Of a stretch of 64,000 nucleotides of DNA, positions 54,407-63,479 are shown in pieces. A program made the position numbers and the translations under genes. Source of the stretch: Winogradskyella marina (GTDB lineage: Bacteria > Bacteroidota > Bacteroidia > Flavobacteriales > Flavobacteriaceae); assembly GCF_015645385.1 (NCBI RefSeq), contig NZ_JADOET010000017.1, positions 1-64,000 of the forward strand, in the 5' to 3' direction. The notes under the pieces are model-generated. The model worked only from the letters and a program-made list of their open reading frames with translations. It was not told the DNA's origin and ran no database searches. Positions within the stretch are counted from its first letter, which is position 1; each line of letters begins with the position of its first letter.

Positions 54407-54841
54407 ATGAAATCACTCTTCAAAAATTACAAATTAGTTTTAGTAGCACTTTTAATTGTGCCGTTAGCAGCGTGCTCAAGTGATGATGACAGCATTAATG
54501 AGCCTACAGTAACAGAACTTATAATACAAAAATGGTATTATTACAAAATGGAGGATCCGAACGCAACACCACCAGCCGAAGTGATACTTAGTGACTGTAA
54601 ACAAAACAACTCGCTTCATATCTTTGATGACGGGACCATAGAAGTAAAATCTTTTAACCTTTACAACGACGAATGTCAATTGATGAATGTTAATAATTTA
54701 ACCTATGAAATAGATGAAAACAATCAGTACATGACAGTAGTGGATGACAACGACTACACACAGCAATTAGAAATAATTTCTGTAACAAGTAATAGTCTTG
54801 TTTTGGCTGGTGAAGATACCATATTGCATTTTAAGAGATAG
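54407..54841 (+). CDS. lipocalin-like lipoprotein
   Basis: The protein has 144 residues. The signal peptide has lipobox PLAAC followed by SSDDD, a Flavobacterium-like surface export signal. The mature part follows the short lipocalin pattern: IIQKWYYYKM, SDCKQNNSLHIFDDGTIEVKSF, LTYEIDENNQYMTVV, then LEIISVTSNSLVL. It resembles the lipoprotein at 34994 in length and pattern. It is monocistronic; the 253 bp upstream contain no gene. Confidence 0.8.
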   Translation: MKSLFKNYKLVLVALLIVPLAACSSDDDSINEPTVTELIIQKWYYYKMEDPNATPPAEVILSDCKQNNSLHIFDDGTIEVKSFNLYNDECQLMNVNNLTYEIDENNQYMTVVDDNDYTQQLEIISVTSNSLVLAGEDTILHFKR

Positions 54842-55046
54842 GCAGTTATACTATGAATCCAATTGAAAAAGCAGATTAAGCATTATTATATTTTAAATTA
54901 TTATTTAATCGATAATATTAGATTTTCATCCGTATTTTAACACACTTTATCGATAACACATAATAATTGCTACTGATTATACATTTTTTTCGACCATTCA
55001 TCATATATATTGTAAATCGAGCAAAATATTAACCATATTTGTAGTG

Positions 55047-55117
55047 CTATTAATCAATTACCAAACCTTGTTTCTCTAAAGCCATGTGCTAAAAATTGGA
55101 ACAAGGTTTTTTTTATG
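55047..55117 (+). ncRNA. candidate small RNA with its own promoter and terminator
   Basis: In the gene-free spacer 54842-55120, TTG (55010) and CATATTTG (55034-55041; 7 of 8 matches to TAnnTTTG) are 21 nt apart. A 10-bp stem (55063-55072 with 55100-55109) followed by eight T ends at about 55114. It would produce an RNA of about 70 nt. Alternatively, it may only be a distant terminator of the lipoprotein gene ending at 54841. This is weak evidence. Confidence 0.3.
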
Positions 55118-55120
55118 CTT

Positions 55121-56308
55121 TTAAATAAAATCTAATAGTTTTTGTTGGTTAGGGATAATACCTTCAGCAGACACCTCCATCCATTGCGAAAGAATTGTAG
55201 CATAAACGGATCTAAAATCTATACTGTATTTTAAATCACCATTCGCATCTAAATCACTCAAACTGGCAAGTTTATTATAAAATCCGGCTGTCTTCAAGTT
55301 TTTCCCAATAACAAAAACATTATTAGCAGAACCATGATCTGTTCCGTTTGCTGCGTTTTGTTTTACACGTCTTCCAAATTCCGAAAAGGTTAAAATCAGC
55401 GTATCTTTAAAAGTGTCGTTTTGTTTTAAATCTTGCACAAAAGCCGATACACTCTCTGAATAGTGCGTTAATAATCGCGCTTGTTTGTTTATTTGGTTCG
55501 CATGCGTATCAAATCCACTTAAAGAGGTATAAAACACCTTAGTGTCTAATCCGGAATTAATGAATTGGGCAACATTTTTAAGTTGTTTTGCAAATTTATT
55601 TTGAGGATATATTTTATGCGATGGCTTTACCTTGGTGTTTTCAAAAATATAATTAGCAGACGATTTGGCTTCAATCATTGTTTGGTACAAATAGCCCAAA
55701 TTATGCTCACTTAAATGAGCGTCATTATAGTGGTTAATGACATTTTTAAAATAAGGATCTTTTGCCGTGTTGTAAAGTACTTTATAATCGTTAGTTGCAA
55801 TGCCATTAAGGTGTTCGCCCTTCATCGCTAAACTAAGTTGCTCATCCATTTCCATAGCATTGTAGGGTTGTTTGCCATACTGATCTAAATAACGACCTAT
55901 CCAACCACTTTGCAAATATTCGTCCGATCCACTTGCAGTTTGCCAAATATCCATAGATCTAAAATGTGAACGAACCGGATTTGGATAACCAACGTTATTA
56001 ATGATAGATAATTCGCCATTATCAAACAATGGTCTTAACGGGCTTAAACTAGGATGAAAACCCAAATCGTCAGTCAGTTTTATAAGGTCTTTCGAAATTG
56101 CTAATCGCGGTCTTGCATTGTAATATAAATCGTTATTATGTGGAATTATAGTATTTAAGCCATCATTTCCACCAGCCAATTGCACAATAACTAAGCGTTT
56201 ATAACCCAAGCGTTCTGATGCGACAGTCTCAAACGTTTTCACAAAATTTGGAACAAAAAACAAGCTGCTTGCTAAGGCTGAATTTTTAATAAATTTTCGT
56301 CTGTCCAT
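55121..56308 (-). CDS. DUF1501 protein with Tat signal
   Basis: The protein has 395 residues from ATG 56308 (a longer in-frame start at 56353 would overlap the gene upstream). The N-terminus MDRRKFIKNSALASSLFFVPNF is a twin-arginine signal. The DUF1501 core (sulfatase/alkaline-phosphatase-like fold) shows LVIVQLAGGNDGLNTIIP, HPSLSPLRPLFDNGELSIINNVGYPNPVRSHF, and DTLILTFSEFGRRVKQNAANGTDHGSANNVFVIG. It is exported folded to the periplasm. The gene 2 nt upstream is DUF1800, its regular partner; the biological role is unknown. Confidence 0.9.
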   Translation of the reverse strand: MDRRKFIKNSALASSLFFVPNFVKTFETVASERLGYKRLVIVQLAGGNDGLNTIIPHNNDLYYNARPRLAISKDLIKLTDDLGFHPSLSPLRPLFDNGELSIINNVGYPNPVRSHFRSMDIWQTASGSDEYLQSGWIGRYLDQYGKQPYNAMEMDEQLSLAMKGEHLNGIATNDYKVLYNTAKDPYFKNVINHYNDAHLSEHNLGYLYQTMIEAKSSANYIFENTKVKPSHKIYPQNKFAKQLKNVAQFINSGLDTKVFYTSLSGFDTHANQINKQARLLTHYSESVSAFVQDLKQNDTFKDTLILTFSEFGRRVKQNAANGTDHGSANNVFVIGKNLKTAGFYNKLASLSDLDANGDLKYSIDFRSVYATILSQWMEVSAEGIIPNQQKLLDFI

Positions 56309-56310
56309 AA

Positions 56311-57672
56311 TTAACACATTTGATATTCTGGTATTGACATGAGCTGAATACAATACGCTTGTTTTGAAGATTTATTAAGTATTTTTAAATAATCTAAAGT
56401 GCCTTTATTAATCTTCCCTTGGATGATATGGTCTTGAAGTTGTTCTGTTTTGGTCAATTTAAAATGCTCTTCAAAAACATCCCATTTCGGAACCGTTTTA
56501 AACGGTCGTTTTCTCTTAGTATTCTTGAAGAATTGCTTCCTAAATTCATCCTTTTCATCAAATGCGATAAACCCACTATTCAATACTACAGAAGGCAATT
56601 TTAAGCGAATCATTATGGTATTGGCATCAATCCATGCTTTATCACCTTTCCAACCAGCTACATTTGGAGGATCTAATAAGGTTTGACCTAAGAGTTTTTG
56701 AATTTTAAGTAGATCCTTTTCCTTTTCAAATGTCACAGGAACGGTTTTTGCCATGCCAACCACATAATCTATAGGCGATTTTATTTTTGTACCAATATTT
56801 TCCTCATCATAAAACCAATCAGAAAGAAACACAAAACGCATTAAGTTTTCAATATTATAATCTTTAAAAAACACCTCAGTCATAGCGTCGATATGTTTTT
56901 TATTTGGTTTTGGGTTTACAAAATAGCGGTAGATTTTATCTGAAATAAACTGTGCACATTGCTTTTCTGCTAATATGATATCTATAATATCGTCACCATC
57001 ATGTTTTCCTATCCTGTTAAAAAATAATTTTGATTCATAGTCATGTTGCAACTTTCTAAAAATAAAATTGCCTTCAAAATCGTGACTATATCCTGTAAAA
57101 GCCCGTGCACTTTCTTTAATATCTTTTTCAGAATATTCACCTTCTCCAAGTGTAAACAGCTCCATTAACTCGCGTGCAAAATTTTCGTTAGGTCTATTTT
57201 TCCTATTTTGTTTTCCGTTTAAATACCTCAGCATTGCTGCTTCTTTAGAAATGGCTTTTACAAAAGCTTTAAAATCTCCTAAGGCAAAGTATCGAAGCGT
57301 ATTATTGTATTGTTGGACGTACAAAGGATTTCGCTCTCTGCATACAAAATGGTTGGCCCAAAGCAACGTCATCCGTTCTCGGAGTAATTCATTTGGATTC
57401 ATTAATCGTTTTACCCAAGCACCATTGAGCTCTAAAATTTTCTTTACTCCTTTTTTGCGAATTTCTTCTGCTAATTCTGGAAAGGTTTTTAAATCAATGG
57501 GCTTAATACCATGCAAATAGGATAAATCAATGTCAATAGGTGTATAAGCTTGAGAATCGACAAACAAATCTTCAACTACTTGTGCTCTGTTTTTAGGCAT
57601 AGAGGTCTGTCTATTCGGATTAATTCCGAAACCAGCGCGCCAATATAAATGCTGAAGTTCTTGCTGTGTCAT
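56311..57672 (-). CDS. DUF1800 family protein
   Basis: The protein has 453 residues from ATG 57672 (TTG at 57687 is the alternative start). Typical DUF1800 blocks are LYWRAGFGINP, LRERMTLLWANHFV, NENFARELMELFTLGEGEYSEKDIKESARAFTGY, and QTLLDPPNVAGWKGDKAWID. It has no evident signal peptide. It is always seen with DUF1501 genes in many phyla, suggesting a shared complex, but the activity has not been shown. It is 2 nt from the DUF1501 gene. Confidence 0.9.
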   Translation of the reverse strand: MTQQELQHLYWRAGFGINPNRQTSMPKNRAQVVEDLFVDSQAYTPIDIDLSYLHGIKPIDLKTFPELAEEIRKKGVKKILELNGAWVKRLMNPNELLRERMTLLWANHFVCRERNPLYVQQYNNTLRYFALGDFKAFVKAISKEAAMLRYLNGKQNRKNRPNENFARELMELFTLGEGEYSEKDIKESARAFTGYSHDFEGNFIFRKLQHDYESKLFFNRIGKHDGDDIIDIILAEKQCAQFISDKIYRYFVNPKPNKKHIDAMTEVFFKDYNIENLMRFVFLSDWFYDEENIGTKIKSPIDYVVGMAKTVPVTFEKEKDLLKIQKLLGQTLLDPPNVAGWKGDKAWIDANTIMIRLKLPSVVLNSGFIAFDEKDEFRKQFFKNTKRKRPFKTVPKWDVFEEHFKLTKTEQLQDHIIQGKINKGTLDYLKILNKSSKQAYCIQLMSIPEYQMC

Positions 57673-57781
57673 ATATTTAAGACTCAATAATTTGCAATTG
57701 GTTTAATTCAAAAAAAAACCGCCTCAAATAGAAACGGTTATTATTACTTATTATTCTTTAAGTCGTTTTTTAGCTTATACA

Positions 57782-58486
57782 TTAATTCAAAAATCGAGAT
57801 ATTAAATCACGACTTCCAATAGTAAAAACGAGACCGATACCTATGGTGCTATATTTTCCTTTTCTAAAGAAATCTTCTAATTGCGATGGTGCATCAATAT
57901 TTGTTTTGCTCACATTATACGCATAATCGAAATAGATCATAAAATGTTTCGCCAACTCATAATGAAGATATAAGCCATAGCGATTTAACCTGGCAGAATC
58001 ATGTTGTTCTGCAATATCAGACGTGCTAAATCCTGAATTTTTATAATTCAAATCACCATCTACAGCAATATTAAGACCTAGTCTAAAGTTTTCAGCTGGT
58101 AGAAATTCGTAACCTAAATAAACATAATTTTCAGCAATTCTAGATGTTCTATAACTTCCTAAAAGCTCTTGGTTTTTTACATCAAAATAGCTGGATCCTG
58201 TTGCCAATCCTATAAAAAAATGCTTATACACATACATTTGAACTTTAAAATCTATGCCTGACTTTCCCCTTAGACCTTCTCCCATAAAGTTGTCACCACT
58301 TGTAAAAGGTTTATGACCTCCTATGGTCATAGCAAAAAAGCGTTGACGATCCTCTGAATCGAAAAACGTGCTGCTAGACTCGGATTGTGATTCACTTTCG
58401 TTAAGATTGTCTTGTGCAAAACCAACTGAAGCACACAAAAGCAAACTAATAACTAAGCTCGTATTAATAAGTAAACGTAAAGTCAT
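57782..58486 (-). CDS. outer-membrane beta-barrel-like protein
   Basis: The protein has 234 residues with a signal peptide (to VGFAQ, residue 25), a Ser/Glu-rich linker (SESQSESSS), and about 190 residues of alternating aromatic beta strands (YKHFFIGLATGSSYFDV, RIAENYVYLGYEF, FMIYFDYAYNV), ending FTIGSRDLISRFLN. It is probably a small porin-like barrel. It overlaps the lipoprotein gene upstream by 23 nt, so the two are co-transcribed and perhaps act together. Confidence 0.72.
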   Translation of the reverse strand: MTLRLLINTSLVISLLLCASVGFAQDNLNESESQSESSSTFFDSEDRQRFFAMTIGGHKPFTSGDNFMGEGLRGKSGIDFKVQMYVYKHFFIGLATGSSYFDVKNQELLGSYRTSRIAENYVYLGYEFLPAENFRLGLNIAVDGDLNYKNSGFSTSDIAEQHDSARLNRYGLYLHYELAKHFMIYFDYAYNVSKTNIDAPSQLEDFFRKGKYSTIGIGLVFTIGSRDLISRFLN

Positions 58487-59159
58487 AGCTATCTTGATTA
58501 ATAGTGATTAATTCCGTTATTTCAGGTTCGTCATTTATAGAGTATGTAAACTCAATCACTTCGCCCAATGGAAGCCTAAATGACCATTCATTATCAGGGT
58601 TATTATCATTGAGCAATTGGCCTATCACACGCTCTTGATAACACGAACTTTGATATTCATTAAGTGTTGCACCTTCATAATACTCTAAACAAAAACCTTC
58701 AACATATTTAAAACTATATCTAAGCGTATTGGATTCTCCACTTGTTTTAACCATATTATAATTAAAGGTGGCTGTTTTTTTTAAGCTTACTGTTTCCAGA
58801 TCGAAAGTTAAATCTGTGGGTGTATAATTTATAGTGTTGGTTTTATAAACATAAGTACTATACTTATCACCGCCATCAATTTCAATAGCAAAATCTTCAT
58901 CTCCATCATATAGTGAAATAACAGAGAAAGCACCATCAGAATTACTGTAGCCTTCTCCTAAAACATACTGATTCTCTCCTTCGCTGTAACTACTCCTTCT
59001 AGTTTGAACACTAATTTTTGCATTTGAAACAGGTGAATTGTTTTGATCTATAATTGTCCCTTCAACCAAAACCCTAGTGTCGTCTTCTAGGTGAACCTCG
59101 CAACTCACCACTGTTAAAAGCACACAGCACGATAAAAAGAATCTAATTAGTAGTTTCAT
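58464..59159 (-). CDS. lipoprotein with carboxypeptidase-regulatory-like domain
   Basis: The protein has 231 residues from ATG 59159. The lipobox is LTVVSC, with the lipid Cys at about residue 21. The first mature domain (RVLVEGTIIDQNNSPVSNAKISVQT and SNSDGAFSVISLY) is a CarboxypepD_reg-like beta-sandwich. The second half is not recognised and has two close cysteines. The 23-nt overlap with the beta-barrel gene downstream suggests coupled translation. Confidence 0.75.
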   Translation of the reverse strand: MKLLIRFFLSCCVLLTVVSCEVHLEDDTRVLVEGTIIDQNNSPVSNAKISVQTRRSSYSEGENQYVLGEGYSNSDGAFSVISLYDGDEDFAIEIDGGDKYSTYVYKTNTINYTPTDLTFDLETVSLKKTATFNYNMVKTSGESNTLRYSFKYVEGFCLEYYEGATLNEYQSSCYQERVIGQLLNDNNPDNEWSFRLPLGEVIEFTYSINDEPEITELITINQDSYDFTFTY

Positions 59160-59233
59160 AACATGAAATAGATTGGTTTTTAAGTAGATACAATTTGTAA
59201 GAAAAGGTTGCATCTTACAATGTTAAAAAAATA

Positions 59234-59274
59234 AAGCCACATCTTTCGATATGGCTTCATAATATTTATAAAAT
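59234..59274. terminator. terminator hairpin, copy 2 (GCCAnATCnnnCGATATGGC type)
   Basis: The stem around agccacatctttcgatatgg and cttcataatattt is identical to the sequence at 61558-61590 downstream of the aldehyde dehydrogenase gene. Here it lies downstream (minus sense) of the dehydrogenase 3' remnant and of the gene at 59355. It would terminate minus-strand transcripts. Confidence 0.6.
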
Positions 59275-59285
59275 TTAACCTTAGC

Positions 59286-59315
59286 TTAAAGGTCAAACTT
59301 AATGCCTTGTATTAA
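59286..59315 (-). pseudogene. C-terminal remnant of an aldehyde dehydrogenase gene
   Basis: On the minus strand, this short stretch reads LSLIQGIKFDL and stop. It matches LPLAQGIKFDL and stop at the end of the aldehyde dehydrogenase at 61610, with mostly third-codon differences in the last seven codons. The match extends into the following terminator (59234-59274 versus 61556-61590). Upstream of it nothing dehydrogenase-like remains. It is a leftover of a duplicate or displaced gene end. Confidence 0.6.
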
Positions 59316-59354
59316 TGATAATACCACTATTAAAAACAAAATTGAAATTTGTTT

Positions 59355-59915
59355 TTACGTTGCGCTACTAACCCATTCATATTCCATATATAGAATAACA
59401 CTTGCCCATTCTCCGTTTGGAGTATAAAACTCTTTTTCTAAAGTTAAATACACTATTCTGTCTTCCCATATAAAATCTATGAGCTTGGCTTGGTATGTTA
59501 ACATAAAGTCTTCTCTATATTCATTTGGCACCAACGCAACACTTTCATTTTGTGAATTGATGTTTAATTCCCTACGAACATCATTATGCCTTAAGCAATT
59601 AGAATACTCTTGATAATTATTATAATGATCAGAATAAGGTATGTTAAAATCTATATATTGGATATTTCTGTAAACTATAGTACACCAGTAGGACTCTAAA
59701 TGCTTAGACATATTACAATATTCAACCTCTTGAAAAAGATCGGTTCCTGCTATACCATCACCATTCAAATCAATAGGGTTTTCAAGATAGGCTGCTTTGA
59801 GTTGATAGCGCCCTAACAATTGATCTAAATAGGCTTGGTTTTCAGGTTTTTCCTCATCATCTTTAGCGCATGAAATGGATAAACATAAAAATAATATTAA
59901 AGTTAATTTTTTCAT
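59355..59915 (-). CDS. lipoprotein, unknown function
   Basis: The protein has 186 residues from ATG 59915 (ATG 59924 is the alternative start). The lipobox LSISC is followed by AKDDEE, a clear Bacteroidetes surface-lipoprotein export signal. The mature part contains YLDQLLGRYQLKAAYLENP and an N-D-G-D-G-like segment (DLNGDGIAGTDLFQE), which is a possible calcium site, plus several cysteines. The family is not recognised. It is 10 nt from the 511-residue lipoprotein gene, forming a two-gene unit bounded by two copies of a dehydrogenase 3' end. Confidence 0.7.
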   Translation of the reverse strand: MKKLTLILFLCLSISCAKDDEEKPENQAYLDQLLGRYQLKAAYLENPIDLNGDGIAGTDLFQEVEYCNMSKHLESYWCTIVYRNIQYIDFNIPYSDHYNNYQEYSNCLRHNDVRRELNINSQNESVALVPNEYREDFMLTYQAKLIDFIWEDRIVYLTLEKEFYTPNGEWASVILYMEYEWVSSAT

Positions 59916-59925
59916 AATACTCATT

Positions 59926-61461
59926 TTATTGTACTTTTAAAGGAATTAGCGAAAATGAACATTCTCCAGTTGTGTATCTTCTCAAATCGTACCATTGATA
60001 GTTAAAATGAAAAAGACCTAGTTCGTTTTCATCTATAATCACGTTATCCTCAAACTTAACTATAGATTGATTCAAATCATTGCTCTCAAGTTTATATTTT
60101 CTAGTTTTTTGACTAGTTTGCGTAGTTTCAGAACTGCCTCCCAATTCCAAACCAAATTTCCATAGTTCATTAGATTCGAAACCAAAATTGGTATTGTATT
60201 TTGAAGTATAGGTCTCTTCAGTTGTTTCTTCTACAGTTAAATCCACTTCTTGAAACTCTAACTGCCATTGATTACTTACATTATGGATTTGCCATGGCAA
60301 TAACTCTAAATCCAGACGGTAAGTTTTTGTCTCTATATTAGTTACAACGTAAAAATCGAGCCAAAAAACTCCATGTTTTTGATACTCAATTTCAAATAAA
60401 TCTTCGGGATCGGCAGGAAAACCTTTTTCTAAAATGGGTGTATCGGTATCATAATTGATATTAACCTCAAACTCAAAAGATCCATCAGTCCAAAAACTAC
60501 CTTGATTAATGTTACTAGGATTCACAACAATGCCCTTTAGCTCTGGGTCATCAAGATTATTATTCACTGGAGACACATCTGCAATAGCAGCCAAAGCTTG
60601 TTCTCCTGTTCCCTCAATCTTAAAGTCTCTTAAAAATTCACTATAATCATTTATATATGGTCCATTTGGGACACTTGGCTGTAAGGTATAGTAAATAAAA
60701 TCTCTATGCCAACCCAAGTTTTGGTTCTCACCATACACTTCCCAAGCATCTACTATATAATCTGGTGTTCCATCTATAACAATATCAATTGGTGGATTGA
60801 TAAAATTAAAAATATTATGGCTAAATTTAAACTTATAACCATTATTAGCCAAATATTCTGTTGTGGTAAGGGATTTATACTGAGGGTGACTGGGTACAGC
60901 TATTCTTTCATTTTCTTTTACGACCACAACAGGGAAACCTGGAATAACATTATGATCCAATAAATAACTTTGAGAATTACTACTTATTAAAGGGGTTTTG
61001 TCACTATCAAGCAAACTGATGGCAACCAAAGGAACATCTATTGAGACATCCCAGTTTTCTGCCGAAAACGAGCCTTTAGGAAGCGATGGTATAAAAATAG
61101 TTAGAGTGGGAATGTTTTCTTCAATCGCCACTAAATCTGACTCATCATCATAATAAGATTTTAAAACATCCCTAAAGGTTGAATTACCAATACTATTATC
61201 TCTTACATAATTATAAAGAATATCATAGTCTCCATTGAATTTTTTTAAAGCCTCAGTTTTTAAAAATTGTCTTAGTTTTACATTATTAGTCATTGCTTCA
61301 TGCAGCGCTAATGCAAATTTTTTCTTTAACTCATATGACTTATTGCTTTTCGCGTATAAATCACTTGAGCCGTCTATGGTCTCATTTGATAAATTTGGCT
61401 CTTCACAAGAAGAGTATATAGAAACAAATAAGACTAATAGAATAAATAACTTTGTTTTCAT
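59926..61461 (-). CDS. large lipoprotein, unknown function
   Basis: The protein has 511 residues. The signal peptide has lipobox IYSSC (Cys at about residue 19). The N-terminal 90 residues are helical (KKKFALALHEAMTNNVKLRQFLK). The rest is beta-rich, with an aromatic and acidic composition and Thr/Glu-rich repeats near TVEETTEETYTSKY. I recall similar flavobacterial lipoproteins but know no function. It is encoded with the small lipoprotein at 59355. Confidence 0.68.
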   Translation of the reverse strand: MKTKLFILLVLFVSIYSSCEEPNLSNETIDGSSDLYAKSNKSYELKKKFALALHEAMTNNVKLRQFLKTEALKKFNGDYDILYNYVRDNSIGNSTFRDVLKSYYDDESDLVAIEENIPTLTIFIPSLPKGSFSAENWDVSIDVPLVAISLLDSDKTPLISSNSQSYLLDHNVIPGFPVVVVKENERIAVPSHPQYKSLTTTEYLANNGYKFKFSHNIFNFINPPIDIVIDGTPDYIVDAWEVYGENQNLGWHRDFIYYTLQPSVPNGPYINDYSEFLRDFKIEGTGEQALAAIADVSPVNNNLDDPELKGIVVNPSNINQGSFWTDGSFEFEVNINYDTDTPILEKGFPADPEDLFEIEYQKHGVFWLDFYVVTNIETKTYRLDLELLPWQIHNVSNQWQLEFQEVDLTVEETTEETYTSKYNTNFGFESNELWKFGLELGGSSETTQTSQKTRKYKLESNDLNQSIVKFEDNVIIDENELGLFHFNYQWYDLRRYTTGECSFSLIPLKVQ

Positions 61462-61555
61462 AATACACTGATTTAATTTGATTTACAAAGAATAAATTTA
61501 AAAAATTAATCATAAAATCCCAGTATTGATGTACTCCTTTGAGATACGTTAAAAA

Positions 61556-61600
61556 AAAGCCACATCTTTCGATATGGCTTCATAATATTTTAAAAACTTA
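61556..61600 (-). terminator. terminator after the aldehyde dehydrogenase gene
   Basis: The hairpin core agccacatctttcgatatgg, then cttcataatattt, lies 10-50 nt past the dehydrogenase stop on the minus strand. An identical core is at 59234-59274. The A-run on the plus strand (61551-61558) is the T-run of the minus-strand terminator. Confidence 0.7.
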
Positions 61601-61609
61601 ATCTTTACT

Positions 61610-63163
61610 TTACAAATCAAATTTAATCCCTTGTGCTAATGGTAATTCATCAGAATAGTTAACCGTATTGGTTTGTCTTCTCATATATACTTTCCAAGCA
61701 TCAGATCCAGACTCGCGTCCACCACCTGTTTCTTTTTCGCCTCCAAAGGCACCACCAATCTCAGCACCAGAAGTTCCGATATTCACATTGGCAATACCAC
61801 AATCCGAACCTGCATAAGACAAGAACTTTTCTGCTTCCTTCATTTCATTCGTCATAATCGCAGAAGATAAACCTTGCGCCACACCATTTTGTTGTTCAAT
61901 GGCATTTTCAACATCGCCAGAATACTTCATGATGTATAAAATTGGAGCAAATGTTTCGTGCTGTACAATTTCATAATGATTTTCGGCTTCAATAATTGCT
62001 GGTTTTACGTAGCATCCACTTTCGTAACCTTCACCTTCTAAAACGCCACCTTCAACTAAAACGTTTCCTCCTTCAGCTTTTGCTTTTTCAATAGCCGCTA
62101 AATACGTATTTACAGAATCCTTATCGATTAATGGTCCAACGTGATTGTTTTCATCTAATGGATTTCCAATTTTAATCTGTCCGTAAGCACCAACAATAGC
62201 ATCGCGTACTTTATCGTAAACTGATTCGTGAATAATTAGTCTTCTTGTTGACGTACAACGTTGTCCACAAGTCCCAACAGCACCAAATACAGCACCAGGA
62301 ACAACCACTTTTAAGTCGGCCGTTGGTGTAATAATAATGGCATTGTTTCCACCTAATTCTAATAATGATTTACCAAATCGTTCCGCTACTGTTTTTCCAA
62401 CAGTACGTCCCATTCTTGTAGAACCTGTAGCAGAAATAAGTGCCATTCTAGGATCTGTTGTCATCATTTCACCTACTTTGTAGTCTCCGTTGATAATACA
62501 AGAAATACCTTCTGGTAAGTTATTTTCTTTTAAAATGCCTGCGATGATATTTTGACAAGCCACAGAACATAGCAATGATTTTTCAGACGCTTTCCACACA
62601 CAAACATCACCACAAATCCAAGCTAAAGCAGTGTTCCAAGACCAAACGGCTACTGGGAAGTTAAATGCTGAAATAATCCCAACAACACCAATAGGATGCC
62701 ATTGCTCTCTCATAACGTGACCTGGACGTTCCGATGGAATGGTTTGCCCGTTTAACTGACGTGATAAACCTACAGCAAAATCACAGATATCAATCATTTC
62801 TTGAACCTCTCCGTAACCTTCTTGTAAGGATTTACCCATTTCATAAGATACCAATTTCCCTAAAGGTTCTTTTAAATCTCTTAACTTATTACTAAACTGA
62901 CGTACAATTTCGCCACGTTGTGGTGCTGGCACATCTCTCCACGTTTTAAATGCGCTAGTGGCAGCATCCATTACTTTGTCGTAATCTGCTCTTGTAGTTG
63001 ATTTTACTTTACCTATTAATTTCCCATCTACTGGTGAATACGATTCAATAATATCGCCATTAGAAAAATGGTTTGAACCTGTAGAAGTCCCTTCATTTAT
63101 ATCTTTTACACCTAACTGTTCTAAGGCTTCTTTTATTCCGAAATCGGTAGCAACTGCTTCCAT
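61610..63163 (-). CDS. amaB: ALDH7-type aldehyde dehydrogenase (aminoadipate semialdehyde/piperideine-6-carboxylate)
   Basis: The protein has 517 residues, the usual length of the antiquitin (ALDH7) branch. The NAD site shows VGIISAFNFPVAVWSWNTALAWICGD, the Glu is in LLELGGNNAIII, and the catalytic Cys in GTCGQRCTSTRRLIIHESV. The C-terminus is IGGAFGGEKETGGGRESGSDAWKVYMRRQTNTVNYS. Bacterial ALDH7 (AmaB) oxidises alpha-aminoadipic semialdehyde in lysine catabolism; other semialdehydes are possible, so the symbol is tentative. It is monocistronic, with a terminator downstream. Confidence 0.87.
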   Translation of the reverse strand: MEAVATDFGIKEALEQLGVKDINEGTSTGSNHFSNGDIIESYSPVDGKLIGKVKSTTRADYDKVMDAATSAFKTWRDVPAPQRGEIVRQFSNKLRDLKEPLGKLVSYEMGKSLQEGYGEVQEMIDICDFAVGLSRQLNGQTIPSERPGHVMREQWHPIGVVGIISAFNFPVAVWSWNTALAWICGDVCVWKASEKSLLCSVACQNIIAGILKENNLPEGISCIINGDYKVGEMMTTDPRMALISATGSTRMGRTVGKTVAERFGKSLLELGGNNAIIITPTADLKVVVPGAVFGAVGTCGQRCTSTRRLIIHESVYDKVRDAIVGAYGQIKIGNPLDENNHVGPLIDKDSVNTYLAAIEKAKAEGGNVLVEGGVLEGEGYESGCYVKPAIIEAENHYEIVQHETFAPILYIMKYSGDVENAIEQQNGVAQGLSSAIMTNEMKEAEKFLSYAGSDCGIANVNIGTSGAEIGGAFGGEKETGGGRESGSDAWKVYMRRQTNTVNYSDELPLAQGIKFDL

Positions 63164-63284
63164 ATTTGCTTATTTTTTATGAATTATTAAAATTTTATGC
63201 GAAGTTACTAATAAAATGTCAGTTAGTCGAAGTGTAACTTCCCAATATTATGTAACTTTAAAACGACTATAGATTCAAGAATTA

Positions 63285-63410
63285 GTGACATCAAAATCTA
63301 TAAATAAATTGGGAATTAAAGAAATTCGGTTCACCAATAAAGACGTCATTGATGATATTGAAAACGAAATGTTCACAATTTACAAAGAACTACGCGCTGG
63401 CTCTCTTTAG
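63285..63410 (+). pseudogene. C-terminal remnant of a DUF559 (VSR-like) endonuclease gene
   Basis: In the 316-bp spacer 63164-63479, the plus-strand frame reads LGIKEIRFTNKDVIDDIENE then MFTIYKELRAGSL and stop. It matches the end of DUF559 proteins (typically a RFxNxxVxxxxxxVxxxI pattern). The N-terminal three quarters, including the catalytic PD-(D/E)xK core, are absent. It is a gene fragment; the rest of the spacer shows nothing recognisable. Confidence 0.6.
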
Positions 63411-63479
63411 GAATTAAGGGTTATCGCAAACGCATTATTAATACTATTTTATAATCATACAATCTACATCTTAAATTTC

